64,000 nt of DNA from Opitutaceae bacterium (GTDB lineage: Bacteria; Verrucomicrobiota; Verrucomicrobiia; Opitutales; Opitutaceae): the NCBI GenBank assembly GCA_015075305.1, contig JABTUS010000007.1, positions 303,818-367,817 on the forward strand, read 5' to 3'. Numbering within the stretch: position 1 is the first letter of the stretch; each line of letters opens with the position of its first letter. The position numbers and the translations under genes were made by a program. Shown here in pieces: positions 1 to 7,745 of this stretch. The notes under the pieces were generated by a model. That model ran no database searches, was not told the origin of the DNA, and saw nothing but the letters and a program-made list of their open reading frames with translations.

Positions 1-2
1 GG

Positions 3-677
3 CAGCATGACCTTGAGAAACTGCCTCCGGCGGAACTGGTCAAGCGGCTGGAAAGCCATGGATTTGGAGCTCTCTACATCAACCGTCGTGGCTTCAAGGA
101 TGGAGGTGCGAGTGTGCTTGGCACCCTGAGGGACAGGGGATATTCAAATGTCATTGAGGGAGAGGATGGCCAGGTGGCCGTTGTCTTGGGGAAGGTTGAC
201 CAGACACATCCACCGCTTGGCGATGCCCTGACTCCGGGGGAGGGATGGTATTCCCACCTCGAGTCATCCACAGGAATAGATGTACTCTGGGCTCATGGGC
301 CCTCCGTATTGATGTACTTCAATCCGATCGATCGTCCGCTGCCGGTGAATCTGGAACTCACCCTGGTGGGAATGGGAAATCGAACCGTTGAACTTTCCTA
401 TCGCGGCGAGCTCCTGACGGAAATGAACATTGGCGATTCGCCCGTCGCGCTTCCGCCGATCGCCGTCGATCTTCAGCCGGGGATCAATCGGTTTGACCTC
501 AGTTCGCCTGAGCCTTCCGTGAGGCTGATCCGGGCGCACAATGGTCTGCGATCGGTCGGTCTCATCAAGGCGAAGGTGACGCCACGCATCTCTTCGGCCA
601 GGAGTTCGCAATCAACGCCAGGATTTCTGAATGGATCCCGTGACTCTTCCATCGCAAAGACCGATCAGCAGAATTGA
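3..677 (+). CDS. C-terminal part of a probable envelope membrane protein (5' end outside window)
   Basis: The frame is open from the first bases of the window, so the gene starts upstream. The visible 224 residues are soluble and rich in beta-type sequence, with no membrane segment. The part at about residues 100-180 (LELTLVGMGNRTVELSYRG and onwards) looks like an immunoglobulin-like or carbohydrate-binding fold, as often found at the periplasmic end of large polytopic glycosyltransferase-like proteins. I do not recognise a family. Context is a plus-strand run of glycan-related genes (methyltransferase, epimerase, GT2). The last 30 residues are polar and low in complexity. A similar fold may be present at the end of the short protein at 1562-1978. 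Confidence 0.55.
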   Translation, partial: QHDLEKLPPAELVKRLESHGFGALYINRRGFKDGGASVLGTLRDRGYSNVIEGEDGQVAVVLGKVDQTHPPLGDALTPGEGWYSHLESSTGIDVLWAHGPSVLMYFNPIDRPLPVNLELTLVGMGNRTVELSYRGELLTEMNIGDSPVALPPIAVDLQPGINRFDLSSPEPSVRLIRAHNGLRSVGLIKAKVTPRISSARSSQSTPGFLNGSRDSSIAKTDQQN

Positions 678-793
678 ATCGGGCCACTGTTCTCTCGTCT
701 GGAATGGGAGTCAAAGGCCGTTGCATGACTTGATGAGCGGAGCGAAGATTGTTCGCGCCGGGCGCGGTTGCAGTCGCTGGAATTGATTGTTTC

Positions 794-1552
794 ATGGAAC
801 CTGACGAGTACCTCAAACTCGCCGACCTCGACGATGAGATCTGGTATTTCCGCGCCGCTCACGCGCATGTGCGCCGGGAGCTGCTTGAACATTTGCCGGC
901 TTCCAAAACCGCGGAAATCCTTGATGCCGGATGCGGTGCGGGCGGATTGCTGAAACGCCTCGGATCATTGTCGCCCCATTGGTCCTGGTCAGGCGTCGAT
1001 TTCATGCCGCAGGCCTGTGAGCTCGCCCGGCAGCGGTGTCCTGGCCGTGACATTCGCGAGGCGTCAATACTGGAACTGCCGTTTGCTGACCGCAGTTTTG
1101 ATGCGGTGACATGCATTGACCTGTTCTGCCAGCTTGCCCACCCGGTCGAATCGGACCGGGCCATATCCGAGGTTGCGCGCGTGCTCAGGCCGGGAGGATT
1201 GCTGATCCTGAACGCGCCGGCCTACAAATGGATGTGGTCGTATCATGATGATGCCTGCCAGTCCCGGCATCGCTATTCACGCAGGGAGTTCACGCAGCAG
1301 ATCGTGAAGTCAGGCTTTCATCTGAACCGGCTGACCCACTGGAATGCGCTGCCGTTCCCCTTGATATTTCTGAAGCGCAAGCTGTTTCCCGGCTCTCCGG
1401 GATCGAGTGATCTTGAAGCACGGTCCGCGGTTGTTGAGGCGATGATGCGTGGAGTCATGGGTGTTGAACGTGCTTGGATTGGAGTGGGTGGCAGGTTCAC
1501 GTGGGGAACTTCTTTGTTTGCAAGTGCGACGAGCGCGCGATCGCCGTTGTAG
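794..1552 (+). CDS. class I SAM-dependent methyltransferase
   Basis: A 252-residue protein starting MEPDEYLKLADLDDEIWYF. The SAM-binding motif I is seen as EILDAGCGAGG at residues 41-51, followed by an acidic residue ending strand 2 (GVDF) and the post-motif stretch VLRPGGLLILNAPA typical of Methyltransf_11/25 proteins. The ATG at 794 is preferred to an upstream in-frame ATG at 749 because homology-like sequence begins here. It lies between an envelope protein and an epimerase/GT2 pair, so a role in modifying a glycan or a lipid-linked intermediate is likely; the substrate cannot be read from sequence. Confidence 0.85.
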   Translation: MEPDEYLKLADLDDEIWYFRAAHAHVRRELLEHLPASKTAEILDAGCGAGGLLKRLGSLSPHWSWSGVDFMPQACELARQRCPGRDIREASILELPFADRSFDAVTCIDLFCQLAHPVESDRAISEVARVLRPGGLLILNAPAYKWMWSYHDDACQSRHRYSRREFTQQIVKSGFHLNRLTHWNALPFPLIFLKRKLFPGSPGSSDLEARSAVVEAMMRGVMGVERAWIGVGGRFTWGTSLFASATSARSPL

Positions 1553-1561
1553 GATTGTCGC

Positions 1562-1978
1562 ATGATTTTCCACCCGACAGCTTTCGCACTCCTGCTGCAC
1601 GTGTATTTTGGGGGTGCAGGCCTGGCTTGGCTGATTGCGCCCCGGGCATGGAAGCGATGCTGGCCGCTGTTTGCGGGCGTTGCTGGAGTCGCTCTGCAAT
1701 ATTCGCCTGTTGCAATCCGAAGCCGGGCGCGGGCGCTGGTTGATTGCGAGCTTGAGGTTTCGGTGAACGGAAAAAGGCGCCGCCGTGCGAAGATCGGGAC
1801 GGACCTTGCATGGGTGAAAACTCCATCCATAACAGTGGCCCCTGGCACCACGATTGTGAAAATGAAGTCCAGCCCGCCTCCCCAGCCTGCGAACGCCACC
1901 GACCACCGATTGCTCGGCTTTGCCGCCTATCGCATTGATCTGGACGTGAAGCCCGACCCCGATCCCGTCGACAATTGA
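1562..1978 (+). CDS. short membrane-anchored protein, possibly an internally deleted remnant
   Basis: This 138-residue protein has one or two hydrophobic segments at residues 5-45 (FALLLHVYFGGAGLAWLIAP and after). They resemble the start of a large polytopic protein, but they are followed at once by a polar beta-rich tail (ITVAPGTTIVKMKSS ... FAAYRIDLDVKP). The tail is similar in style to the end of the protein at 3-677. A likely reading is a gene that lost its middle; a compact real protein is also possible. Its stop overlaps the TTG start of the next gene, which suggests it is still co-translated with it. Confidence 0.5.
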   Translation: MIFHPTAFALLLHVYFGGAGLAWLIAPRAWKRCWPLFAGVAGVALQYSPVAIRSRARALVDCELEVSVNGKRRRRAKIGTDLAWVKTPSITVAPGTTIVKMKSSPPPQPANATDHRLLGFAAYRIDLDVKPDPDPVDN

Positions 1979-2994
1979 CCTCCCGACACGTGTCCTCGCC
2001 GCGTTCAACCCTGCAATCGTGCTTCCGCGGACGCCATGTCCTCATCACTGGCGGGCTCGGTTTCATCGGGTCAAATCTGGCGCGCCGGCTGGTGCGCTAT
2101 GGGGCCAAGGTGACGCTGGTCGACTCGCTGATTCCCGAGTACGGTGGAAACCTGTTCAACATTGCGGGCCTATCGGGCCGGGTTCACGTCAATATCTCGG
2201 ATGTGCGCGACCGGCATTCGCTTCCCGTCTTTGTGCGCGATCAGCACTACCTGTTCAACCTGGCGGGGCAGACGAGCCACATGGATTCGATGACCGATCC
2301 GGAAACGGATCTCGAGATCAACGCCCGGGCGCAGTTGTCGATCCTCGAGGCCTGCCGCCGGCACAACCCGCATATCCGGGTCGTGTTTGCGAGCACGCGC
2401 CAGCTTTACGGGCGCCCGGATGTACTGCCGGTCAGCGAGTCGCATCCGCTTCGACCCGTGGACGTGAACGGCATCAACAAGCTGGCTGGGGAGCACTACC
2501 ACCTGCTTTATCACCGCAACCACGGCATACGAAGCACCATCCTGCGGCTGACAAACACGATCGGCCCGCGCATGAGGATCAAGGATGCACGCCAGACGTT
2601 TGTCGGTGTCTGGATCCGTGCCGTGCTCGAGGGCAGGCCGTTCGAGGTGTGGGGAGGAGAGCAGCTCCGGGACTTCACCTACGTCGACGACTGCGTGGAC
2701 GCGCTGCTCCTGGCCGCAGCCAGCGAGGCGGCGGAGGGCGGGGTGTTCAATCTTGGAGGTCCGCCGCCTGTCTCACTCCATGCGCTTGCGGAACTCCTCG
2801 TCGCCTGCAATGGAGGCGGCGAGTTTCGCGTGAAGAGCTTCCCTCCGGATCGGAAGAAAATAGACATCGGGGACTTTTATGCGGACTGGAGCCTGATCCG
2901 TGCAAAGCTTGGATGGAGGCCCCGGACCGGCCTCAAGCGGGCGCTGCTTCAGACGCTCGCCTTCTACCGGAAGGAGCTTGCCCACTATGTCTGA
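1975..2994 (+). CDS. NAD-dependent epimerase/dehydratase (extended SDR)
   Basis: A 339-residue nucleotide-sugar epimerase/dehydratase. The Rossmann motif is GGLGFIG at residues 26-32, preceded by HVLIT; the conserved NLAGQ follows at about 95, and the substrate-domain signature LRDFTYVDDCVDA is present. At the catalytic YxxxK position the sequence reads NGINK (Asn165, Lys169), so the usual Tyr is Asn; Ser140/Thr141 are kept. The start is TTG in a 4-bp TTGA overlap with the upstream stop. It overlaps the following GT2 gene by 8 bp. Together they look like a unit that makes and transfers a sugar to a lipid carrier. The exact substrate is unknown. Confidence 0.85.
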   Translation: MTSRHVSSPRSTLQSCFRGRHVLITGGLGFIGSNLARRLVRYGAKVTLVDSLIPEYGGNLFNIAGLSGRVHVNISDVRDRHSLPVFVRDQHYLFNLAGQTSHMDSMTDPETDLEINARAQLSILEACRRHNPHIRVVFASTRQLYGRPDVLPVSESHPLRPVDVNGINKLAGEHYHLLYHRNHGIRSTILRLTNTIGPRMRIKDARQTFVGVWIRAVLEGRPFEVWGGEQLRDFTYVDDCVDALLLAAASEAAEGGVFNLGGPPPVSLHALAELLVACNGGGEFRVKSFPPDRKKIDIGDFYADWSLIRAKLGWRPRTGLKRALLQTLAFYRKELAHYV

Positions 2995-3943
2995 CACAAG
3001 CGGCGCGACCACCCCGGCGCTCAGCCTTGTCATCCCGTTGTACAACAGCGCGGAGACGCTGCGGGCGCTGGTGAAGGCCATTGAGTCGCTGGAGGTGAAG
3101 GGAGGCCATGAACTGGTCCTGGTGAATGACGGAAGCAGCGATGCGACCGCCGGAATCTGCCGCGACCTTGCATCCAATGCTCAAATACCGATCACCTATG
3201 TCGAGCATTCGCGAAACTATGGGGAGCACAATGCCGTGCTCACCGGGTGGAGACACTCACGCGGTGAGTACGTGGTCAATCTCGATGACGACGGGCAGAA
3301 CCCGCCGGACGAGGCGGTGCGGCTTTTCCTTCATGCGCGGGAGCATCAGTTGGACGTCGTCTACGGATACTATGAGGTGAAGCAGCATTCGGCATGGAGA
3401 AATGCCGGAAGCTGGATGACCAACCGCATGACCGATCTGGCGCTGGACAAGCCCGGCGGCTTCTATCTCTCCAGTTTCCGCTGCGTGACGGCATTTGTGG
3501 CGCGGCAGGCGGCGGCGAACTCGGGTCCGTTTCCCTACATCGACGGGCTGCTGCTCCAGGTGACGCAGCGGATCGGCTCCCTGCTGGTGCGGCACGACGA
3601 ACGCCAGGCGGGCAGCAGCGGCTACACATTTCGCAGGCTGGTGCGCCTCTGGCTCAGCACGTTCATCAATTTTTCGGTGATTCCCCTCAGGATCGCGACG
3701 GTGCTGGGTGTCATCATGGCCCTGTGCGGATTTGTCGCCATCGGCGTGGTGACGTACTGGTGGCTGCACGACAGGGGGCCCCAGTTCGGCTGGGGAACGC
3801 TCATGGCGGCGCTGCTGACATTTTCCGGCGTGCAGCTCATCATTCTTGGACTCTTCGGGGAATATATCGGACGCATGTTCATAACGATAAACCAGCGGCC
3901 GCAGGCGGTGATACGCGCCATTGTGCGCAGTTCGATCAAGTAG
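2987..3943 (+). CDS. GT2 glycosyltransferase, polyprenyl-phosphate sugar transferase type
   Basis: A 318-residue protein of the DPM1/GtrB/ArnC type. The N-terminal GT-A domain shows LSLVIPLYNS at 12-21, VNDGSSD near 46-52 and the metal-binding NLDDDGQNP at 98-106. Two membrane helices close the protein (about residues 226-250 and 260-282), the usual anchor of enzymes that load a sugar onto undecaprenyl phosphate at the inner membrane. The start at 2987 lies inside the end of the epimerase gene (8-bp overlap), indicating coupling; longer in-frame starts would run deeper into that gene. Confidence 0.88.
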   Translation: MSDTSGATTPALSLVIPLYNSAETLRALVKAIESLEVKGGHELVLVNDGSSDATAGICRDLASNAQIPITYVEHSRNYGEHNAVLTGWRHSRGEYVVNLDDDGQNPPDEAVRLFLHAREHQLDVVYGYYEVKQHSAWRNAGSWMTNRMTDLALDKPGGFYLSSFRCVTAFVARQAAANSGPFPYIDGLLLQVTQRIGSLLVRHDERQAGSSGYTFRRLVRLWLSTFINFSVIPLRIATVLGVIMALCGFVAIGVVTYWWLHDRGPQFGWGTLMAALLTFSGVQLIILGLFGEYIGRMFITINQRPQAVIRAIVRSSIK

Positions 3944-4009
3944 CCTGCTGGATTTGTGATCGATGCCGAGTGACCAGCCGCACGGACGCACGCTTCCGGG
4001 CGGGGTGGT

Positions 4010-5167
4010 CTATGCGGTGACGGCGTCCAGGGAGCAGCCGTCGGCTTCGGCCAGGGGAGTCTCGCAGTTTGGCCGCGCGATGACGCCGGGGTAGGGCTCG
4101 GGGTGAAATTCCCTGGCGAGGCTGGCGAGCAGGTGGCGGTCGCAGACTTCGAAGAGTTCCGCCTCCGTCTGCGTGCGGCGCATGTCGTGCAGGAACGCGC
4201 CGCCGGGATCGACGCTCTGACCGACAAAGTTGAGGTACTTCTTCATCTTGTTGACGTGGGCGCGCTCGGGCACGTCCGGGTCACCGGTGGCGCGATAGAG
4301 CCTGTCGATGTAGGTGCGCACCTCGCCGAGCGTGATGGTCCGGGGCTCGCGCCCGGAAAAGCGTTCGCGGCACTGCTGGAAGATCCATGGATTGCGTATG
4401 GCGTGCCGGCCGATCATGACCCCGTGCGCGCGGGTGGTTTCAAGAATCCGGACGGCTGCCGAGGCTGAGGAGACATTGCCATTCGCCAGCACGGGGCAGC
4501 CGGCCCGTGACACCGCATGCGCGATCCAGTCGTAGTGCACCTCGCTCCGGTACATTTCCCTGACGGTGCGCCCGTGGACTGTCAGGAGGTCAACGCCGTG
4601 GCTGTTCACCGAATCCAGAATGCGGTCGAAATTCCGGGTATCCTCAAAACCGATGCGCATCTTGACGGTGAAGAGCCCGGGAATCGCGGCGCGCAGCACG
4701 CCCAGGATGGCGTCGACGTGCTCCGGGTCGCGCAGCAGGCCGCCGCCGACGTTCTTCTTGTAGACCTTCGGGGCGGGGCAGCCGAGATTGAGATCCACGC
4801 CCGCGATGGGATGATGCAGCAGCTCCCGGGCGGAACGCTCGAGGTGGTGAAGGTCCTCTCCGATCAACTGTGCGAACACCGGGCGCCCCGTGGTGTTTTC
4901 GTCAATCGATCGAAGAATGTGTTTCTCCAGCCGGGACTGCGCGTGAACACGAAAAAACTCCGTGAAGAAGTAGTCGGGCGCACCGATGTCGGCGACGACC
5001 CGCATGAAAGCGAGGTCGGTCACGTCCTGCATGGGCGCGAGCGCCGTGAGCGGCTGGCCGGCGAGGTGCGGCTGCGGCAGCGCGGCCGGGATTGTTCGGT
5101 TGACGTTGGGCGCAGTCATCGTGGCGGGTCGGACAGGACTGCCGGTGGAGTCCGAAGAGGTGCTCAC
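4010..5167 (-). CDS. dus: tRNA-dihydrouridine synthase
   Basis: An FMN-dependent Dus enzyme that reduces uridine in the tRNA D-loop. Visible are LTALAPMQDVTD at 40-51 (flavin site), the active-site LNLGCPAPK with Cys130, the phosphate-binding VLANGNV, and MIGRHAIRNPWIF. A GTG start at 5167 gives a GTGA 4-bp overlap with the stop of the upstream bifunctional-nuclease gene; an internal ATG at 5119 is an alternative and would remove a low-complexity 16-residue leader. Length (385 or 369) is within the DusB-like range. The subfamily (A, B or C) cannot be fixed by eye. Confidence 0.92.
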   Translation of the reverse strand: MSTSSDSTGSPVRPATMTAPNVNRTIPAALPQPHLAGQPLTALAPMQDVTDLAFMRVVADIGAPDYFFTEFFRVHAQSRLEKHILRSIDENTTGRPVFAQLIGEDLHHLERSARELLHHPIAGVDLNLGCPAPKVYKKNVGGGLLRDPEHVDAILGVLRAAIPGLFTVKMRIGFEDTRNFDRILDSVNSHGVDLLTVHGRTVREMYRSEVHYDWIAHAVSRAGCPVLANGNVSSASAAVRILETTRAHGVMIGRHAIRNPWIFQQCRERFSGREPRTITLGEVRTYIDRLYRATGDPDVPERAHVNKMKKYLNFVGQSVDPGGAFLHDMRRTQTEAELFEVCDRHLLASLAREFHPEPYPGVIARPNCETPLAEADGCSLDAVTA

Positions 5168-5664
5168 GCGCCGGGCTTGTCGTCCTCGTCACCCGTTTCA
5201 CCATTGCCGGATTCCTGCTCAGAGGCCTGCTGCCTGAGAACGCGCTCGAGGATTTCGCTCATGTCCTCCACGGACTCGAACACCTTGCGCGCGACCGTGA
5301 TCGGGCGCTTTTGCTGCAGGGCGAGAACGATGGAATCGCTGGGGCGGGCGTCGAGCTCGATGATCTTTTTGCCCAGTTCATTCTCCATGCGAAGAAGCAT
5401 GCGGGCAAAGTAGGTGCCCTCGTTGAAGTCGTTGACAACCACATGCTCGAGGCGGGCGCCGAGCCCCATCAGCATGTGGCCGATGAGGTCATGCGTGAGG
5501 GGGCGGTCCTTCTTCACTCCATTCAACGTCATCTGAATGGCATGCCCCACGAAGTGGTCGACATAGATGATGAAGCTCTTTTCGTCGTTGCCGAGGAAAA
5601 TGGCGCAGCCATTGGCGGCGGGCATCAAGCCCTTTACGGTGACGGGAACGACATCATGTGACAT
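5164..5664 (-). CDS. bifunctional nuclease family protein (BFN / DUF151)
   Basis: A 166-residue protein whose first 130 residues fit the BFN domain: IFLGNDEKSFIIYVDHFVG, a stretch around MLMGLGARLEHVVVNDFNEGTYFARM, and the conserved ELDARPSDSIVLALQ. The C-terminal 35 residues are acidic and disordered. Family members are reported to have RNase/DNase activity or to bind nucleic acids. It is translationally coupled to the dus gene by a 4-bp overlap, which suggests an RNA-related role here. Confidence 0.85.
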   Translation of the reverse strand: MSHDVVPVTVKGLMPAANGCAIFLGNDEKSFIIYVDHFVGHAIQMTLNGVKKDRPLTHDLIGHMLMGLGARLEHVVVNDFNEGTYFARMLLRMENELGKKIIELDARPSDSIVLALQQKRPITVARKVFESVEDMSEILERVLRQQASEQESGNGETGDEDDKPGA

Positions 5665-5776
5665 GGGTTGACAATGAGCACACCCGTCCGCAGGCGCAAG
5701 CGGAAGGGATTCGCAGTTTGCGGCAGGCTGGGATTGAACAACGGGGGGATTGTGCTGACGCGCAATTTCCGGACAA

Positions 5777-6646
5777 TCAACCCGGCGGACTGAAACCGAA
5801 CAGCGAAATATTCCATTCTTTCGCCTGTTGGATCACCTGCGCCTTGTCGAGCATGATGACATGATCGACTTCCAATGCCGCCGCATGGATGGCCGCACCG
5901 CGCATGGTTTCGAGCGTTCGAAGACCGAATACCGGCACGTCGAAACGGAAATCCTGGCGCGCCTTGACTGTTTTGACGTAGAGAGCCTTGTCGGTCTTGA
6001 GTTCTCCGGCGCGGCGGATCATGGCGTCGGTGCCCTCAAAGGCTTCCACGGCGAGGACGGTGCCCTTGCGGACCACGCACCCCTGGCCGATGTCGAGTCT
6101 GGCGCATTCGCGTGCGATGTGGATGCCGTGATCGAGGTATTCCTGCTCGATCGGGAATCGCCTGCCGGTCATGCAGCCCGCCGTCGCCAGGTGGCTTTCG
6201 ATGAAACAGCGGGCGTCGAGCATGGTCACACCCATGTCTTCGATTTCCTGTGCGATCGCTCCAAAGATGGTTTCAGCGTTGCGGCGTTTGAGTCCAAGGA
6301 GGATGCGTGTCGCCTTGAGGTCCGGATGCAGCCCCTTGAACAGGCGTCGCGGCGTGATCTGGCCGGCCATCAAGGCGTAGCCCGCGCCGAAGTCCTCGAT
6401 CGCCCGCAGCATCTTTCCAAGCTGGCCCACCAGGATCCTGCGACGATCCGCTTCGACGAAGGAGGCGTAAAGCTCTGGCGGCGTTTCCTCCTCGAAGGCG
6501 ATCAACCGAAGCGGCACGCCGGTCCGGCGGATTGAATCCGCGACCAAGAGGGGGTAGCGTCCCTGTCCTGCAATGAGGGCAACGGGTTTCCTGGCGTCGA
6601 ACGACGCGGGCAGGTAGGGAGACACCGGCAGCGTGGGCATGGGCAT
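5777..6646 (-). CDS. lpxI: UDP-2,3-diacylglucosamine pyrophosphatase LpxI
   Basis: LpxI (DUF1009) cleaves UDP-2,3-diacylglucosamine to lipid X and UMP in lipid A synthesis, replacing LpxH in many non-gammaproteobacteria. The 289 residues show the hallmark VALIAGQGRYPLLVADSIRR near residue 22, the region KMLRAIEDFGAGYALMAGQI, and the C-terminal domain GCVVRKGTVLAVEAFEGTD followed by RFDVPVFGLRTLETM. Length matches the family (about 270-290). The presence of the gene supports an outer membrane with lipid A. There are 112 bp to the BFN gene downstream, so it may be a separate unit. Confidence 0.92.
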   Translation of the reverse strand: MPMPTLPVSPYLPASFDARKPVALIAGQGRYPLLVADSIRRTGVPLRLIAFEEETPPELYASFVEADRRRILVGQLGKMLRAIEDFGAGYALMAGQITPRRLFKGLHPDLKATRILLGLKRRNAETIFGAIAQEIEDMGVTMLDARCFIESHLATAGCMTGRRFPIEQEYLDHGIHIARECARLDIGQGCVVRKGTVLAVEAFEGTDAMIRRAGELKTDKALYVKTVKARQDFRFDVPVFGLRTLETMRGAAIHAAALEVDHVIMLDKAQVIQQAKEWNISLFGFSPPG

Positions 6647-6841
6647 TGAGCGAACCCGAGACGTTGAACTACGGCAAGCGTGGGAGATGGAAGCAACGGG
6701 TGGGGAGTGAAAAGTGAAAACGAAGGTGGGGGAAAACGCGAAGGCGCCAAGGTGCGGAGGGGACGCGAGGGAGTGGGAGGGGGAAAGAGCGGCTAGGCCA
6801 GAGGGCGAGGTCCGGGAGCCGTGACTCGGGAGATGGCGGCT

Positions 6842-7675
6842 TCAGGGGTTCGTTTCGACGGTGCCCGTGCACTTCAGGACGAAATCAACGATGGGTTGGG
6901 GGTCATCCAGGCTGTGGGGGTGATGGTCCACGCCGTGCTTGAGAATGACGCGGATGGAGCCGCCAAGCTGTCGATAGCGTTGTTCAAGGATGGCGGTGTT
7001 TTCTTCGAAGGGGACCGTCCTGTCGGCATCGCCGCAAACGCTCAAGATGGGGATCTTCGCTGCGGCGATGGGTGCGAGGTTGTCGATCGGGTTGAGCGGA
7101 TACGCGATGGCTTCGGCGTCGCTGGCGAAGCCGTACACTTTCTTCAGACGCTCCCATTCGACAGGATTTCCCGGATACCTGCCCTGTCCGAGGGGCCAGC
7201 TCTTGAAGTCGCAGACCGGCGCATCCAGGTAGAGGCCCGCAACCCATTCCGGGTGGCGGGCCGCCCAATTCAAGGCGTAGAGTCCGCCCCGGCTCAGGCC
7301 GATGAGCACGGGTTTGGCCGCGATGCCGCGCTCCTTCGTCATGCTGGCATGGAAAGCATCCATCAGGACCATCGCGGGAGGACCGCCGAACATGTCGGAG
7401 ACTTCCATGTACCCGAGGTGAAAGCCGCGCTTGAGCAGGGCGATGTCAGCCTGCGGGAAGTGTCCGAAGAACTCCGTCCGCCAGATCCAGGGTCTGCCCG
7501 GGGCGGCTGTCTTTGGCAGCACCAGGCGGCACGGTCTGCCGGCGACGATGAACTCCTCCTGCGCAAAACCGTTCCATTCACTGGTGGTCACCGGGGTCTC
7601 ATCACCCGCAGCCAACCCGGACTTCGCGGCTGGAATGACAAGGAGCAGTATTCCAAAACAGAGGCGGTTGAGCAT
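6842..7675 (-). CDS. secreted alpha/beta hydrolase
   Basis: A 277-residue exported protein. The first 23 residues form a signal peptide (RLCFGILLLVIPAAKSGLAA). The nucleophile elbow is GLSRGG (Ser128), the acid is likely in CGDADRTVP, and the His in KHGVDHHPHS, giving a complete Ser-Asp-His triad. The sequence resembles prolyl-oligopeptidase/xylan-esterase-like hydrolases acting on small esters or oligosaccharides; the substrate is unknown. It is followed on the same strand by about 195 bp of purine-rich sequence before lpxI, where I see no gene. Confidence 0.8.
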   Translation of the reverse strand: MLNRLCFGILLLVIPAAKSGLAAGDETPVTTSEWNGFAQEEFIVAGRPCRLVLPKTAAPGRPWIWRTEFFGHFPQADIALLKRGFHLGYMEVSDMFGGPPAMVLMDAFHASMTKERGIAAKPVLIGLSRGGLYALNWAARHPEWVAGLYLDAPVCDFKSWPLGQGRYPGNPVEWERLKKVYGFASDAEAIAYPLNPIDNLAPIAAAKIPILSVCGDADRTVPFEENTAILEQRYRQLGGSIRVILKHGVDHHPHSLDDPQPIVDFVLKCTGTVETNP

Positions 7676-7745
7676 GAAGATGACGTCTGGGCAAATGCCG
7701 GCCAGGAGCGGGTCGCGGGGGCGGCGTTGGATCGGCCGGGTGGCC

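Noticed and set aside
6647..6841. Possible small gene in the purine-rich gap between lpxI and the hydrolase gene
   Set aside because: Candidate frames have biased Pro/Arg/Ser composition and no conserved features; treated as non-coding.
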